A model generated the notes under the pieces. It saw only the letters and a list, made by a program, of their open reading frames with translations. It was not told the DNA's origin and made no database searches. The translations under genes and the position numbers were made by a program. DNA of 64,000 bases, from positions 372,001-436,000 of the forward strand of contig NZ_JACHGN010000003.1 of assembly GCF_014202315.1 (NCBI RefSeq), read 5' to 3'. This DNA comes from Thermocatellispora tengchongensis. Its GTDB lineage: Bacteria > Actinomycetota > Actinomycetes > Streptosporangiales > Streptosporangiaceae. Position 1 is the first letter of the stretch; each line of letters opens with the position of its first letter. Of the stretch, positions 35,047-43,528 are shown piece by piece.

Positions 35047-36255
35047 TCAGGTGGCGGCCTGGGCTAGGCGGCGGGCGGCCAGGGCGGCTAGCAGGGCTGC
35101 GCCGTCGGGGATCGCCGCGTCGTCGAAGCGGGCCTCGGGTGAGTGGTTGTACGCGGCCGTGGCCGGGTTCAGGTCGGGTGGGCAGGCGCCCAGGGCCACG
35201 AAGGCGCCGGGGACCTCCTCCAGGACGTAGGAGAAGTCTTCGCTGCCCGCGATCGGGCGCGGTGCTACGAAGTAGCGGCCGGTGCCGAACAGGTCCTCGG
35301 CCGTCTCGCCCGCGAAGGCCGCCTCGGCGGCGTCGTTGACGGTGAGCGGGTAGCCGATGCCGAAGGCGGTCTCCGCCTCCAGGCCGTGGGCCGCGGCGAT
35401 GCCCTCCACCAGGCGTACGGCGCGCTCGCGTACGGAGGCCCGGTTGCCCGCGCTGAAGGTGCGGATCGTGACCTCGAAGACCGCCTCGTCGGGGATCACG
35501 TTGTCGGCCGTGCCCGCGTGGAACGTGCCCACCGTCACCACCACCGGGTCGAAGGCGTCGAAGCTGCGGGTGACCATGGTCTGCAGCGCCGTGACCATCT
35601 CGCACGCCGCCGGGATCGGGTCCAGCGCGAGGTGGGGGCTGGAGCCGTGCCCGCCCCGGCCGCGTACGGTCACGCGCAGCGTGTCGGCCGCAGCCAGTAT
35701 CGAGCCCGCCCGCGAGGCGAACGCGCCGAGCGGCAGGATCGTGGCCATGGCGTGCAGCGCGTACGCCGCCACCACCCGCTCGCCCGCCGCGTCCAGCACC
35801 CCTTCGGCGATCATGTGCTTGGCGCCCTCGTGGCCCTCCTCGCCCGGCTGGAACATGAACACCACGTCGCCGGCCAGTTCCTCCCGCCGGGCGGCCAGCA
35901 GGTGCGCGGCCCCGGCCAGCATCGCCACGTGCAGGTCGTGCCCGCAGGCGTGCATCGCGCCCGGCACCCGCGAGCGGTAGGGCAGGTCGTTGCGCTCGCT
36001 GACCGGCAGGGCGTCCATGTCGCCCCGCAGCAGCACCGCCGGGCCGGGCCTGCCGCCGCGCAGCACCGCCGTGACCGAGGTGAGCGCCGCGCCGGTGGAG
36101 ATCTCCAGCGGCAGACCGTCCAGCGCGGCCAGCACCTTCTCCTGCGTGCGCGGCAGGTACAGGCCCACCTCGGGTTCGGCGTGCAGCTCGTGGCGGAGCC
36201 GGCACAGCTCCTCGGACAGGTCCTTCGCGGCGGTGAGGTACGACATGTTGTGCAT
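35047..36255 (-). CDS. M20-family amidohydrolase (hippurate/IAA-amino-acid hydrolase type)
   Basis: Metal-dependent N-acyl-amino-acid hydrolase of 402 aa. Motifs are HELHAEPEVG, LLRGDMDALPV, MHACGHDLHVAM, QPGEEGHEGAK, a dimerisation-domain GGHGSSPH and a late GSEDFSYV. The Cys in ACGHD and the Glu pair in PGEEG are usual metal-site residues. Starts at 36255 or 36246 are possible. Divergent from the HAD phosphatase gene. It is unrelated to the M20 peptidase at 5.5 kb, belonging to the other main subfamily. Confidence 0.92.
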   Translation of the reverse strand: MHNMSYLTAAKDLSEELCRLRHELHAEPEVGLYLPRTQEKVLAALDGLPLEISTGAALTSVTAVLRGGRPGPAVLLRGDMDALPVSERNDLPYRSRVPGAMHACGHDLHVAMLAGAAHLLAARREELAGDVVFMFQPGEEGHEGAKHMIAEGVLDAAGERVVAAYALHAMATILPLGAFASRAGSILAAADTLRVTVRGRGGHGSSPHLALDPIPAACEMVTALQTMVTRSFDAFDPVVVTVGTFHAGTADNVIPDEAVFEVTIRTFSAGNRASVRERAVRLVEGIAAAHGLEAETAFGIGYPLTVNDAAEAAFAGETAEDLFGTGRYFVAPRPIAGSEDFSYVLEEVPGAFVALGACPPDLNPATAAYNHSPEARFDDAAIPDGAALLAALAARRLAQAAT

Positions 36256-36350
36256 TCTTCACTTCGCACACCTGATCTGGCCACCAGGGCGTTTTGTGTA
36301 GGCCCAATAGGATGAGTCCCTTGATGACCAAAGGTGTGCAGGGGAGTACG

Positions 36351-37151
36351 TTGACCGAACGAAAGCCGATCGTGAGTTGGTTGTCCGACATGGACGGCGT
36401 GCTCGTGCAGGAGGGACATCCTGTCCCCGGCGCCCAGGAGTTCATCGCCAAGCTGAAGACGTCGGGCAAGTCGTTCCTGGTGCTGACCAACAACTCGATC
36501 TACACCCCGCGCGACCTGGCGGTCCGGCTGCGCGCGGCGGGCCTGGAGGTGCCCGAGGAGTCGATCTACACCTCCGCCATGGCCACCGCTCGCTTCCTCG
36601 CCGACCAGCGGCCCGGCGGATCGGCGTACGTGGTCGGGGAGGCCGGGCTGACCACGGCGCTGCACGAGGTCGGCTACGTGCTCACCGACCTCGCCCCCGA
36701 CTACGTGGTGCTGGGCGAGACCCGCAACTACAGCTTCGAGCAGATCACCCGGGCGATCCGCCTGATCGAGGGTGGCGCCAGGTTCATCGCCACCAACCCC
36801 GACGCCGTGGGCCCGTCCAACGAGGGCTCCCTGCCGGCCTGCGGCTCGGTGGCCGCGATGATCACCCGTGCGACCGGCGTGCAGCCGTACTTCGTGGGCA
36901 AGCCCAACCCGATGATGATGCGCAGCGCGCTCAACGCCATCGACGCCCACAGCGAGAGCACCGCCATGATCGGCGACCGCATGGACACCGACGTGGTCTC
37001 GGGCATGGAGGCGGGCCTGTACACGATCCTGGTGCTCAGCGGCGTCACCGCGAGCACCGAGATCGAGCGCTGGCCCTACCGCCCCTCGCTGGTCGTCGAC
37101 TCGGTCGCCGATCTGATCCCGCTCGTGGACGCTGATCCGGCGCATACCTGA
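36351..37151 (+). CDS. HAD-IIA family phosphatase (NagD-like)
   Basis: Phosphatase of 266 aa. HAD motifs are SDMDGVLV (nucleophile Asp), LTNNS, a GKPNP Lys loop and [12 protein letters not shown] at 36351 is chosen as start: GGGGAG lies 4 nt upstream and the resulting N-terminus [15 protein letters not shown] fits the family. ATGs at 36312 and 36324 lack ribosome sites. The substrate, perhaps a nucleotide or sugar phosphate, is unknown. Confidence 0.9.
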   Translation: MTERKPIVSWLSDMDGVLVQEGHPVPGAQEFIAKLKTSGKSFLVLTNNSIYTPRDLAVRLRAAGLEVPEESIYTSAMATARFLADQRPGGSAYVVGEAGLTTALHEVGYVLTDLAPDYVVLGETRNYSFEQITRAIRLIEGGARFIATNPDAVGPSNEGSLPACGSVAAMITRATGVQPYFVGKPNPMMMRSALNAIDAHSESTAMIGDRMDTDVVSGMEAGLYTILVLSGVTASTEIERWPYRPSLVVDSVADLIPLVDADPAHT

Positions 37152-37186
37152 CAGGCCCTGGCAGGAACGCGTGCCATGCTGCGGGT

Positions 37187-37828
37187 ATGGCTCGTGTGTA
37201 CCTGGAATTCGGGGCGAAGCGCGTCTTCGCCTGCTCGCCCGACTGGCCCGGATGGTCGCGCGTCGCGAAGAACGAGGAGGCCGCGCTCGACGCGCTGATG
37301 ACCTACGTCCCGCGCTACCGCGTCGTCGCCGAGCGCGCCGGGCTGACGTTCGAACCGGGCGACCCGGAGGTGGTGGAGCGGGTCAAGGGCGGCTCCACCA
37401 CCGACTTCGGGGCGCCGCAGGCGGTGCCGGAGCTGGCGCTGGAACCGGTCGGGGCCGAGGAGGCCGCCCGGCTGGCGGCGCTGGTCCGGGCCGCGTGGCA
37501 GGTGTTCGACGAGGTGCGGGCCGTGTCGCCGGCCGAGCTGCGCAAGGGGCCGCGAGGCGGCGGCCGCGACCGGGACAAGATGGTCGCGCACGTCGTGGAG
37601 GCCGAACGCTCCTACGCCCGCCAGATCGGCGTACGGCACCGGCCCTTCGAGGTGGACGACACGGCCGCGCTGGCCGCGCTCCGCGACGACATCGAGGCCG
37701 TGCTCGCCCGCCCGTCCGACGGCGGCCCGCTGCGGCCCGGTGGCTGGCCGGCCCGCTACGCCGCCCACCGCATCGCCTGGCACGTCCTGGACCACGTCTG
37801 GGAGATGCAGGACCGCAGCACGCCCTGA
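37187..37828 (+). CDS. Uncharacterised protein with a DinB-like C-terminal half
   Basis: Protein of 213 aa. The N-terminus (MARVYLEFGAKRVFACSPDW) is a compact domain of unknown type. The C-terminal half is helical, with DRDKMVAHVVEAERSYARQ and RIAWHVLDHVWEMQDR. The HxxxHxxE-type spacing recalls DinB four-helix bundles. No signal peptide. It follows the HAD gene by 35 bp and is convergent with a Nudix gene (4-bp gap). Function unknown. Confidence 0.7.
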   Translation: MARVYLEFGAKRVFACSPDWPGWSRVAKNEEAALDALMTYVPRYRVVAERAGLTFEPGDPEVVERVKGGSTTDFGAPQAVPELALEPVGAEEAARLAALVRAAWQVFDEVRAVSPAELRKGPRGGGRDRDKMVAHVVEAERSYARQIGVRHRPFEVDDTAALAALRDDIEAVLARPSDGGPLRPGGWPARYAAHRIAWHVLDHVWEMQDRSTP

Positions 37829-37832
37829 CCCG

Positions 37833-38276
37833 TCAGGGGATCAGCGCGGGCAGGTCCGTGATCGTGCGGGCGAGGTAGTCGCGCAGCTCGCCGGGGACCA
37901 GGTTGATCCCGGCGATCTCCTCGGGTGCGAGGGGCAGCCGCACGACCTCGTACACCCCGCTCGCCGGATCGCGGAACTCCGGCCCGCAGCGCAGCGCGAG
38001 GTCCATGGTGAGCAGGCGGCACCCGTACACGTGCTGGACCTTGACGCCGTCACCGCTGGGGTAGGACAGCGTGACCAGCGGCGTCACCCCGCCGACGGTC
38101 GCGCCCAGCTCCTCCAGCATCTCGCGGCGCAGCGTGTCCTCCAGCGTGGCGTCCCCGGGCTCGACGTGCCCGCCCGGCGCCGACCAGTACAGGGGACGCC
38201 CGGGGACGGTACGCCGGAACAGGATCAGACGGTCATCGTCGAGGATGACGGCACGCACGCTCGGGCCGGGGGCCAT
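37833..38276 (-). CDS. Nudix hydrolase
   Basis: Pyrophosphohydrolase of 147 aa. The Nudix box is GGHVEPGDATLEDTLRREMLEELG, a near-consensus GX5EX7REUXEEXGU. Start ATG 38276 (MAPGPSVRAVIL) is used; a GTG at 38291 is an alternative. Substrate cannot be predicted. Confidence 0.87.
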   Translation of the reverse strand: MAPGPSVRAVILDDDRLILFRRTVPGRPLYWSAPGGHVEPGDATLEDTLRREMLEELGATVGGVTPLVTLSYPSGDGVKVQHVYGCRLLTMDLALRCGPEFRDPASGVYEVVRLPLAPEEIAGINLVPGELRDYLARTITDLPALIP

Positions 38277-38331
38277 GAGGTCATTTTTCACCACCCGCCA
38301 CCCCGGCCGGCACACGGGTGCGGGCGGCGGG

Positions 38332-38754
38332 TCAGTCGAGGGCGCGGCGGAGGCGCTTCACGTCGGAGCGGTGCTTCTTGGCCGCCATGCGGCGCTCGAC
38401 GGCGGCGCGGCTGGGCTTGGTGGGGCGGCGCTGCCGGGGCGGCGGGGCGATGGCCTCGCGCAGGATCGCGGCCAGCCTGGCCGCGGCGGCCTCGCGGTTG
38501 CGGAGCTGGGAGCGGTGCTCGGACGCGGCCACGGTCAGCACGCCGCCGGACAGGCGGCCGGCGAGGCGGTCGAGGGCGCGGCGCTTGAGGGCCGGATCGA
38601 GGGCGGTGGTGGCGGCCAGGTCGAAGCTGAGCTCCGCCCGGCTGTCGGTGGTGTTGACCCCCTGCCCCCCGGGACCCGAGGAGCGGGAGAAGCGCCAGGC
38701 GAGCTCGGCCTCCGGAATGACCACCGAGCCGCTCACGGCAAGCGGACCGGGCAT
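38332..38754 (-). CDS. arfB: Peptidyl-tRNA hydrolase ArfB (ribosome rescue)
   Basis: Releases nascent peptides from ribosomes stalled without a stop codon; 140 aa. The catalytic GGQ (29-31) lies in SSGPGGQGVNTTDSRAEL. The C-terminal tail is Lys/Arg-rich (AAKKHRSDVKRLRRALD), as needed to enter the mRNA channel. The ATG at 38754 has GGGAGG 8 nt upstream. The length matches ArfB rather than RF1/RF2. Confidence 0.92.
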   Translation of the reverse strand: MPGPLAVSGSVVIPEAELAWRFSRSSGPGGQGVNTTDSRAELSFDLAATTALDPALKRRALDRLAGRLSGGVLTVAASEHRSQLRNREAAAARLAAILREAIAPPPRQRRPTKPSRAAVERRMAAKKHRSDVKRLRRALD

Positions 38755-38945
38755 GCGGGCCGACCTCCCTTGGTGATTTCTGGTTCTATGCGGCTTTTTC
38801 CAGACTACCTGGGGCGACCCGGCGACGATCAATCCATTTAAGTGACTTGTGGCGGACCGGCGGGTCCGGCATCGTATGCCTGTCGTCGGGGGGTCGCACG
38901 GCCAGGAATGTGTGCGCGCGGGTGCGCGTGTGGGAGGTCGGTAGG

Positions 38946-39791
38946 GTGGCCACGATCGTCGGCGTGCACGGGATCGGCAAGTATCGCTACTACGCCGAGG
39001 CGGGCAACTCGGCCGCGGGCGCGGCCGAGAGGATGCGGGCCAAGTGGGACCGCTACCTGCACGCCGGGCTCGGCTCCGCCGCCGCCCGCGACGGGCGGGG
39101 CTACATCGCCGAGGTCGCCTACTACGCCCACCACCTGGCCAAGCCCGCCGCCGCGCGGGCCCGCGACCCCGAGCGCATGGACGCCGAGGCCCAGCGGGTG
39201 CTGGTGGAGTGGGCGGCCCAGCTCAAGGGGGTCAAGGAGGCGGCCGGCGAGTCGCTGACCGGCGCGCTGCGGTGGGCGACCGAGTGGCTGCTCGAACGGC
39301 TGGAGCACCGCGCGGTCGCCTTCGCCACCCTGTTCTGCCCCGAGGTCGCCGCCTACCTGGAGAGCCCGAACGGCCCGGCCCGTACGCGCTCGCGCGAGGT
39401 GGTCGCCGAGGTGATCCGGCGCAACCGGCCCCAGGTCGTCATCGCCCACTCGCTGGGCAGCGTCGTGACCTACGAGACCCTGCACGCCAACCCCGACCTG
39501 GAGGTCGAACTGCTCATCACGCTGGGCAGCCCGCTCGGCATGCGCAACGTCGTCTTCGAGCGGCTGCTGCCCGCGCCGCTCGGGGGCATGGGCGGCCGGC
39601 CGCCCGGCGTCAAGCGGTGGGTCAACATCGCCGACGAGGACGACATCGCCGCGATCCCGCCCTCGCTGCGCTCCTGCTTCACCGGCGTGGACCAGGACAC
39701 CCTGGTGAACCTGGACTGGATCGACTTCCACACGGTCGAGAAGTACCTCGGCTGCGGCGCCCTGACGCCCCTGTTGACCCCGTATCTGTGA
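38946..39791 (+). CDS. Lipase-like alpha/beta hydrolase
   Basis: Protein of 281 aa with an early oxyanion-type motif VGVHGIGKY, the nucleophile Ser in VIAHSLGSVV, a likely catalytic Asp in NIADEDD and a His in DFHTVEKYLG. The GTG at 38946 has GGGAGG 8 nt upstream. No signal peptide. The arrangement (nucleophile late, after a helical insert) resembles intracellular lipase/PGAP1-like hydrolases. Substrate unknown. A palindrome TGACCGCGGTCA (39789-39800) covers its stop codon. Confidence 0.75.
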   Translation: MATIVGVHGIGKYRYYAEAGNSAAGAAERMRAKWDRYLHAGLGSAAARDGRGYIAEVAYYAHHLAKPAAARARDPERMDAEAQRVLVEWAAQLKGVKEAAGESLTGALRWATEWLLERLEHRAVAFATLFCPEVAAYLESPNGPARTRSREVVAEVIRRNRPQVVIAHSLGSVVTYETLHANPDLEVELLITLGSPLGMRNVVFERLLPAPLGGMGGRPPGVKRWVNIADEDDIAAIPPSLRSCFTGVDQDTLVNLDWIDFHTVEKYLGCGALTPLLTPYL

Positions 39792-39894
39792 CCGCGGTCA
39801 GAACCGTCCCGTCGCGCACCCGTGGGCCGATCGTCGCCTGCGGTTAGAGCGGAGTTCAGCGACGGAGGGTAATCCGTGCCCTTGTGCAATAGCT

Positions 39895-39927
39895 GTTCAC
39901 TTCTGCTTGAACCGCAGGTCACAGCGG
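39895..39927 (+). promoter_or_regulatory. Candidate PHO box upstream of PhoD
   Basis: Three consecutive 11-nt units, GTTCACTTCTG, CTTGAACCGCA and GGTCACAGCGG, resemble the direct-repeat units (about GTTCACCCRGC) bound by PhoP in Streptomyces. The first and third match best. The site lies 28 bp before the alkaline phosphatase start, as expected for phosphate-starvation control. Confidence 0.4.
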
Positions 39928-39955
39928 GGACAATCCGCTCGCGTGCACTGGAAGG

Positions 39956-41512
39956 GTGCAGCGGAACCCGTCACGCAGAGTGTTCCTGTCCGTAGCCGCC
40001 GCCGGAGCGGGCGGCCTGTTGCTCCCGGGGGCCGCCACGGCCTCCACCCGTACCTCCCGGGCCCTGGCCGGCGACCCGTTCACGCTCGGCGTGGCGTCGG
40101 GCGATCCGGCCGCCGACGGCTTCGTCCTGTGGACCCGCCTGGCCCTCGACCCCCTCGGCGGCAACGGGCGCGGCGGCATGCCCGCCCGCGACATCGAGGT
40201 GGACTGGCAGGTCGCCACGGACGAGCGGTTCTCCGACGTCGTACGCCGCGGCACCGAGACCGCCCGGTGGAAGGACGCGCACAGCGTCCACGTGGAGCTG
40301 AAGGGGCTCGACCCCGGCCGGGAGTACTTCTACCGCTTCCGGGCCGAGGGCCACCTGTCGCCGGAAGGCCGCACCAGGACGGCCCCCGACACCATGGCCC
40401 CGCTCACCTTCGCCATCGCCGCCTGCGCGCACTACGAGCACGGCTACTACACCGCCTACCGCCGCCTGGCCGAGCAGGAGCCGGACCTCATCGTGCACCT
40501 GGGCGACTACATGTACGAGTACGCCCCCGACGGCTACACCTCGCTCGCCGGCGCCGTACGCCGCCACACGCCCGGCAAGTGCGAGACGCTGGCCGACTAC
40601 CGGCTGCGGCACGCCCAGTACAAGAGCGACCCCGACCTCCAGCTCGCGCACGCGACCGCGCCCTGGCTGGTCTCCTTCGACGACCACGAGATCGAGAACA
40701 ACTGGGCGGGCGACATCTCCTCCACCGGCGCGCCCGCCTTCGCCCGCCGCAAGGCCAACGCCTTCCGCGCGTACTACGAGAACATGCCGCTGCGGCGTGC
40801 CAGCGTGCCGCGCGGGGCCGCGATCCGGGTGCACCGGCGGGTCGAGTGGGGGCCGCTGGCCTCCTTCCACCTGCTCGACACCCGTCAGTTCCGCGACGAC
40901 CAGGCGTGCGAGGACGGCCTGCGCGCCGGCTGCGGCGAGCGGATGTCGGAGGACCGCACCCTGCTCGGCGCCGACCAGCGCTCCTGGCTGCTGGACGGCC
41001 TGCGGGCCTCGCGCGCCCGCTGGAACCTGATCGGCCAGCAGATCCTCATGGCCCAGCGCGACTGGAAGACCGGCCCCGGCCACGAGGTCAACCTGGACTC
41101 CTGGGACGGCTACTCCGCCGAGCGCACCCGCCTGCTGACCGGCGTGCGCGACTCGGGCGCGGCCAACCCGGTCGTGCTCACCGGCGACGCCCACATGCAC
41201 CACGCCGCGGACCTCAAGCTGGACTTCGACGACCCCGACAGCCCGCACGTGGCGGTGGAGCTGGTCACCTCCTCCATCGCCAGCGACGGCGACGGCTACC
41301 GCGACCAGACCATGGTCGCCGACATGGTCGCGGAGAACCCGCACATCGCCTACATCGACCAGCGCCGCGGCTACATCAACTGCCGGCTCACCGCCGACGA
41401 GCTGCACGCCGACTTCCGCACCCTGGACTACATCTCCAGGAAGGGCGCCCCGGCGAAGTCGTCGGCCACGTTCACCGTCCCCAACGGCCACCCGGCGCTG
41501 ACCTCCGTGTGA
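39956..41512 (+). CDS. phoD: Secreted alkaline phosphatase, PhoD family
   Basis: Tat-exported phosphatase/phosphodiesterase of 518 aa. The N-terminus NPSRRVFLSVAAAG is a Tat signal (SRRVFL) with a hydrophobic region and A-x-A site. An N-terminal beta domain is followed by the PhoD metallophosphatase domain: HLGDYMYEY, SFDDHEIENNW and LTGDAHMHHA metal ligands. The start is GTG 39956 with GGAAGG directly upstream. It scavenges phosphate from phosphate esters outside the cell. Its 3' end overlaps a convergent small gene by 41 bp. Confidence 0.92.
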   Translation: MQRNPSRRVFLSVAAAGAGGLLLPGAATASTRTSRALAGDPFTLGVASGDPAADGFVLWTRLALDPLGGNGRGGMPARDIEVDWQVATDERFSDVVRRGTETARWKDAHSVHVELKGLDPGREYFYRFRAEGHLSPEGRTRTAPDTMAPLTFAIAACAHYEHGYYTAYRRLAEQEPDLIVHLGDYMYEYAPDGYTSLAGAVRRHTPGKCETLADYRLRHAQYKSDPDLQLAHATAPWLVSFDDHEIENNWAGDISSTGAPAFARRKANAFRAYYENMPLRRASVPRGAAIRVHRRVEWGPLASFHLLDTRQFRDDQACEDGLRAGCGERMSEDRTLLGADQRSWLLDGLRASRARWNLIGQQILMAQRDWKTGPGHEVNLDSWDGYSAERTRLLTGVRDSGAANPVVLTGDAHMHHAADLKLDFDDPDSPHVAVELVTSSIASDGDGYRDQTMVADMVAENPHIAYIDQRRGYINCRLTADELHADFRTLDYISRKGAPAKSSATFTVPNGHPALTSV

Positions 41513-41897
41513 CCCGGGCGGGCGGGGCCGGCCGGCTCGGCGGCCCGCCCGTGCGGATGCGCTCCTCCTCGGCAGCGGTCTCGCTCGCCCGCGCGGCGGT
41601 CCGCCGCACGCCCCGCACCAGCAGGCCCAGCGCGAGCTGGAAGCCGTAGACGGACACCGCGGACACCGCCATCGCGGCGGCCCGCTCCAGGTCCGGCACG
41701 CCGGACACCACCGCGCGTACGACGGCGAGCGCGAGTCCGGCGGACAGGAACCCGGCCAGGAAGCCGAGAGGCAGGTCGAACAGCAGCAGCACGCCGTACC
41801 AGCCGATCAGGCCGAAGTACCAGTGGGCCGGGTCGAGGTGGTCGCCCGGCGGAGCGGCGGCGGACGCCGCCGGCGCGGCGAGCGCCACCAGGACCAC
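41472..41897 (-). CDS. Small secreted/membrane protein, start uncertain
   Basis: About 141 aa from GTG 41897, with a signal-like hydrophobic opening ending in ASAAAPPGD, two further hydrophobic stretches (WYGVLLLFDLPLGFLAGFLSAGLALAVV and VSVYGFQLALGLLV) and a charged tail. The coding pattern extends upstream to a CTG at 41963 that overlaps the stop of the FG-GAP gene. A longer form starting there would have a better signal-peptide n-region but no standard start codon. It overlaps phoD by 41 bp at the 3' end. Family unknown. Confidence 0.5.
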   Translation of the reverse strand: MVLVALAAPAASAAAPPGDHLDPAHWYFGLIGWYGVLLLFDLPLGFLAGFLSAGLALAVVRAVVSGVPDLERAAAMAVSAVSVYGFQLALGLLVRGVRRTAARASETAAEEERIRTGGPPSRPAPPARVTRRSAPGGRWGR

Positions 41898-41959
41898 GCC
41901 GGACCAGCGGGCGGCGGCGGGGAGCCACCGGTCCGGGCCGGTCCCGGTGACCCGGCCCG

Positions 41960-43414
41960 TCAGGGGGCGAGCGTGTAGCCGTACAGGGAGGCGGCGGGGC
42001 CGGCGGGGAGGGCCGTGGTGCGGGCGGCGCGCACGCCCGGGTACGCGCCCGTCGTCTTGGACTTCAGCCCGCCCTTGACCAGGGTGAGGCGGCCGGAGCG
42101 GGGGGCCGCGACGACCAGGTCGTGCGCGCGGCCGGCGGCGTCCACCATGGCCAGGGACGCGCCGAAGTCGCCCTCGCCGCCGGTGATCAGGACGTTGTTG
42201 ATCCGGGTCAGGCCGCCCGCGCGGGTGCCCGCGAGCACCTGCACCGCGTTCTCGCCGGGGACGCCGATCGCCAGCTCCGCGTCCCCGTCGCCGTTGAGGT
42301 CCGCGGCGGCCAGGGCCGCGCCGAAGCGGTCGAAGTAGCGCGGCTCGCCCTTGAGCGAGCGCTGCGACCACGACTCGGCCGTGGCGGTGCGCAGCCCGCC
42401 CGCCGCGCCGTAGATGACGTGCACGGTGCCGTCGCCGTAGTCCATCGCGCGCTGCTTGGGGGTCAGGCCCTCGCCGGGCACCCCGATCGCCAGGTCGTCG
42501 CGGCCGTCGGCGTTGAAGTCGGCGGCGGCCAGGGCCGCGCCCATGTTGTCCCACTTCTCCGCCACCCCGGCCACCCACGGGCTGTCCTGCGTGAGCAGCG
42601 TCGCCCGGCGCCGGCGTACGTCGATCACGGTGGCCGAGCCCTGGCCGTCCTTCAGGACCGTGTCGCCCGGGGCGCCCGCCGCCAGCTCGTCGTCTCCGTC
42701 GCCGTCGAAGTCGCCGGTCGCCAGCGCGGCGCCGAACTGGTCGGTCGGCGCGGCGTCCTGGTCCACCCAGCGCGTGTCCTGCGAGATCAGGTACGGCTTG
42801 CGCCCCCGGAACCCGTGCACGCCCACCGCGCCGCCCCCGCCCAGGCCCGGCGCGCCGATCGCCAGCTCGTCGTCTCCGTCGCCGTCGAAGTCGCCGGCCG
42901 CCAGCGCCGCGCCGAAGCGGGCCCCCTCGCCGTCCTCGTCCCGGCCGCGGGCGCCGAAGTCGCGGGCGCGCAGCGTCTCCACCGGGCGCAGCCCCGACGC
43001 CGAGCCGCGGAACAGGTGCACCACGCCCTCGCCGTCGGCGTTCGCGGGACGCTCGCCCGCCGACTCCTCCGACGCGCCCACGGCCAGGTCGGCGCAGCCG
43101 TCGCCGTCGAAGTCGCCGGTCGCCACCGCCGCGCCGAACGCGTCGCCCGTCTCCGCCTCGCCGCCCACCCCGGCGGTGTTCTGGGTGAGCGTGCGCGGGG
43201 TGCGCATGCCGTACAGGATGCGCACCGAGCCGGCGCGCGCCAGGCCCGCCACCGTCGCGTACGGGGCGGCGACCACCAGGTCGGTACGGCCGTCGCCGTC
43301 GAAGTCGGAGGGGGTCGTGCTCGCGCAGGCGGCGGTGGCCGCCTGGGCGGGCGCGGGGAGGGTGAGGGCGGAGATCACGGCGACGGCCAGCAGAGCGGCC
43401 CGCGGGAGGCTCAT
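41960..43414 (-). CDS. Secreted FG-GAP repeat (beta-propeller) protein
   Basis: Secreted protein of 484 aa with a Sec signal (MSLPRAALLAVAVISALTLP ending AQA). About six to seven FG-GAP/integrin-alpha-like repeats follow, each with a Ca-binding loop such as DFDGDGRTDL, DFDGDGCADLAVGA, DFDGDGDDELAIGA and DFNADGRDDLAIGV. It forms a propeller for binding at the cell surface or outside; ligand unknown. No Shine-Dalgarno site before ATG 43414, and CACCAT 6 nt upstream may be a -10 (leaderless). Divergent from the P450 gene. Confidence 0.87.
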   Translation of the reverse strand: MSLPRAALLAVAVISALTLPAPAQAATAACASTTPSDFDGDGRTDLVVAAPYATVAGLARAGSVRILYGMRTPRTLTQNTAGVGGEAETGDAFGAAVATGDFDGDGCADLAVGASEESAGERPANADGEGVVHLFRGSASGLRPVETLRARDFGARGRDEDGEGARFGAALAAGDFDGDGDDELAIGAPGLGGGGAVGVHGFRGRKPYLISQDTRWVDQDAAPTDQFGAALATGDFDGDGDDELAAGAPGDTVLKDGQGSATVIDVRRRRATLLTQDSPWVAGVAEKWDNMGAALAAADFNADGRDDLAIGVPGEGLTPKQRAMDYGDGTVHVIYGAAGGLRTATAESWSQRSLKGEPRYFDRFGAALAAADLNGDGDAELAIGVPGENAVQVLAGTRAGGLTRINNVLITGGEGDFGASLAMVDAAGRAHDLVVAAPRSGRLTLVKGGLKSKTTGAYPGVRAARTTALPAGPAASLYGYTLAP

Positions 43415-43501
43415 ACTCGGATGGTGTCCCGGAAAACGGACACCCGCCTCACAAAAACATGAAATCACCGTGACCGGCGCGAGACCTTCCAGGGTGCGCC
43501 G

Positions 43502-43519
43502 CGTACCGACCTTGGTACG
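43502..43519. promoter_or_regulatory. Inverted repeat upstream of the P450 gene
   Basis: CGTACC (43502-43507) and GGTACG (43514-43519) flank a 6-nt spacer. The site ends 9 nt before the P450 ATG, in the gap shared with the divergent FG-GAP gene, and is a candidate repressor site. Confidence 0.4.
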
Positions 43520-43528
43520 TGTCACGAT

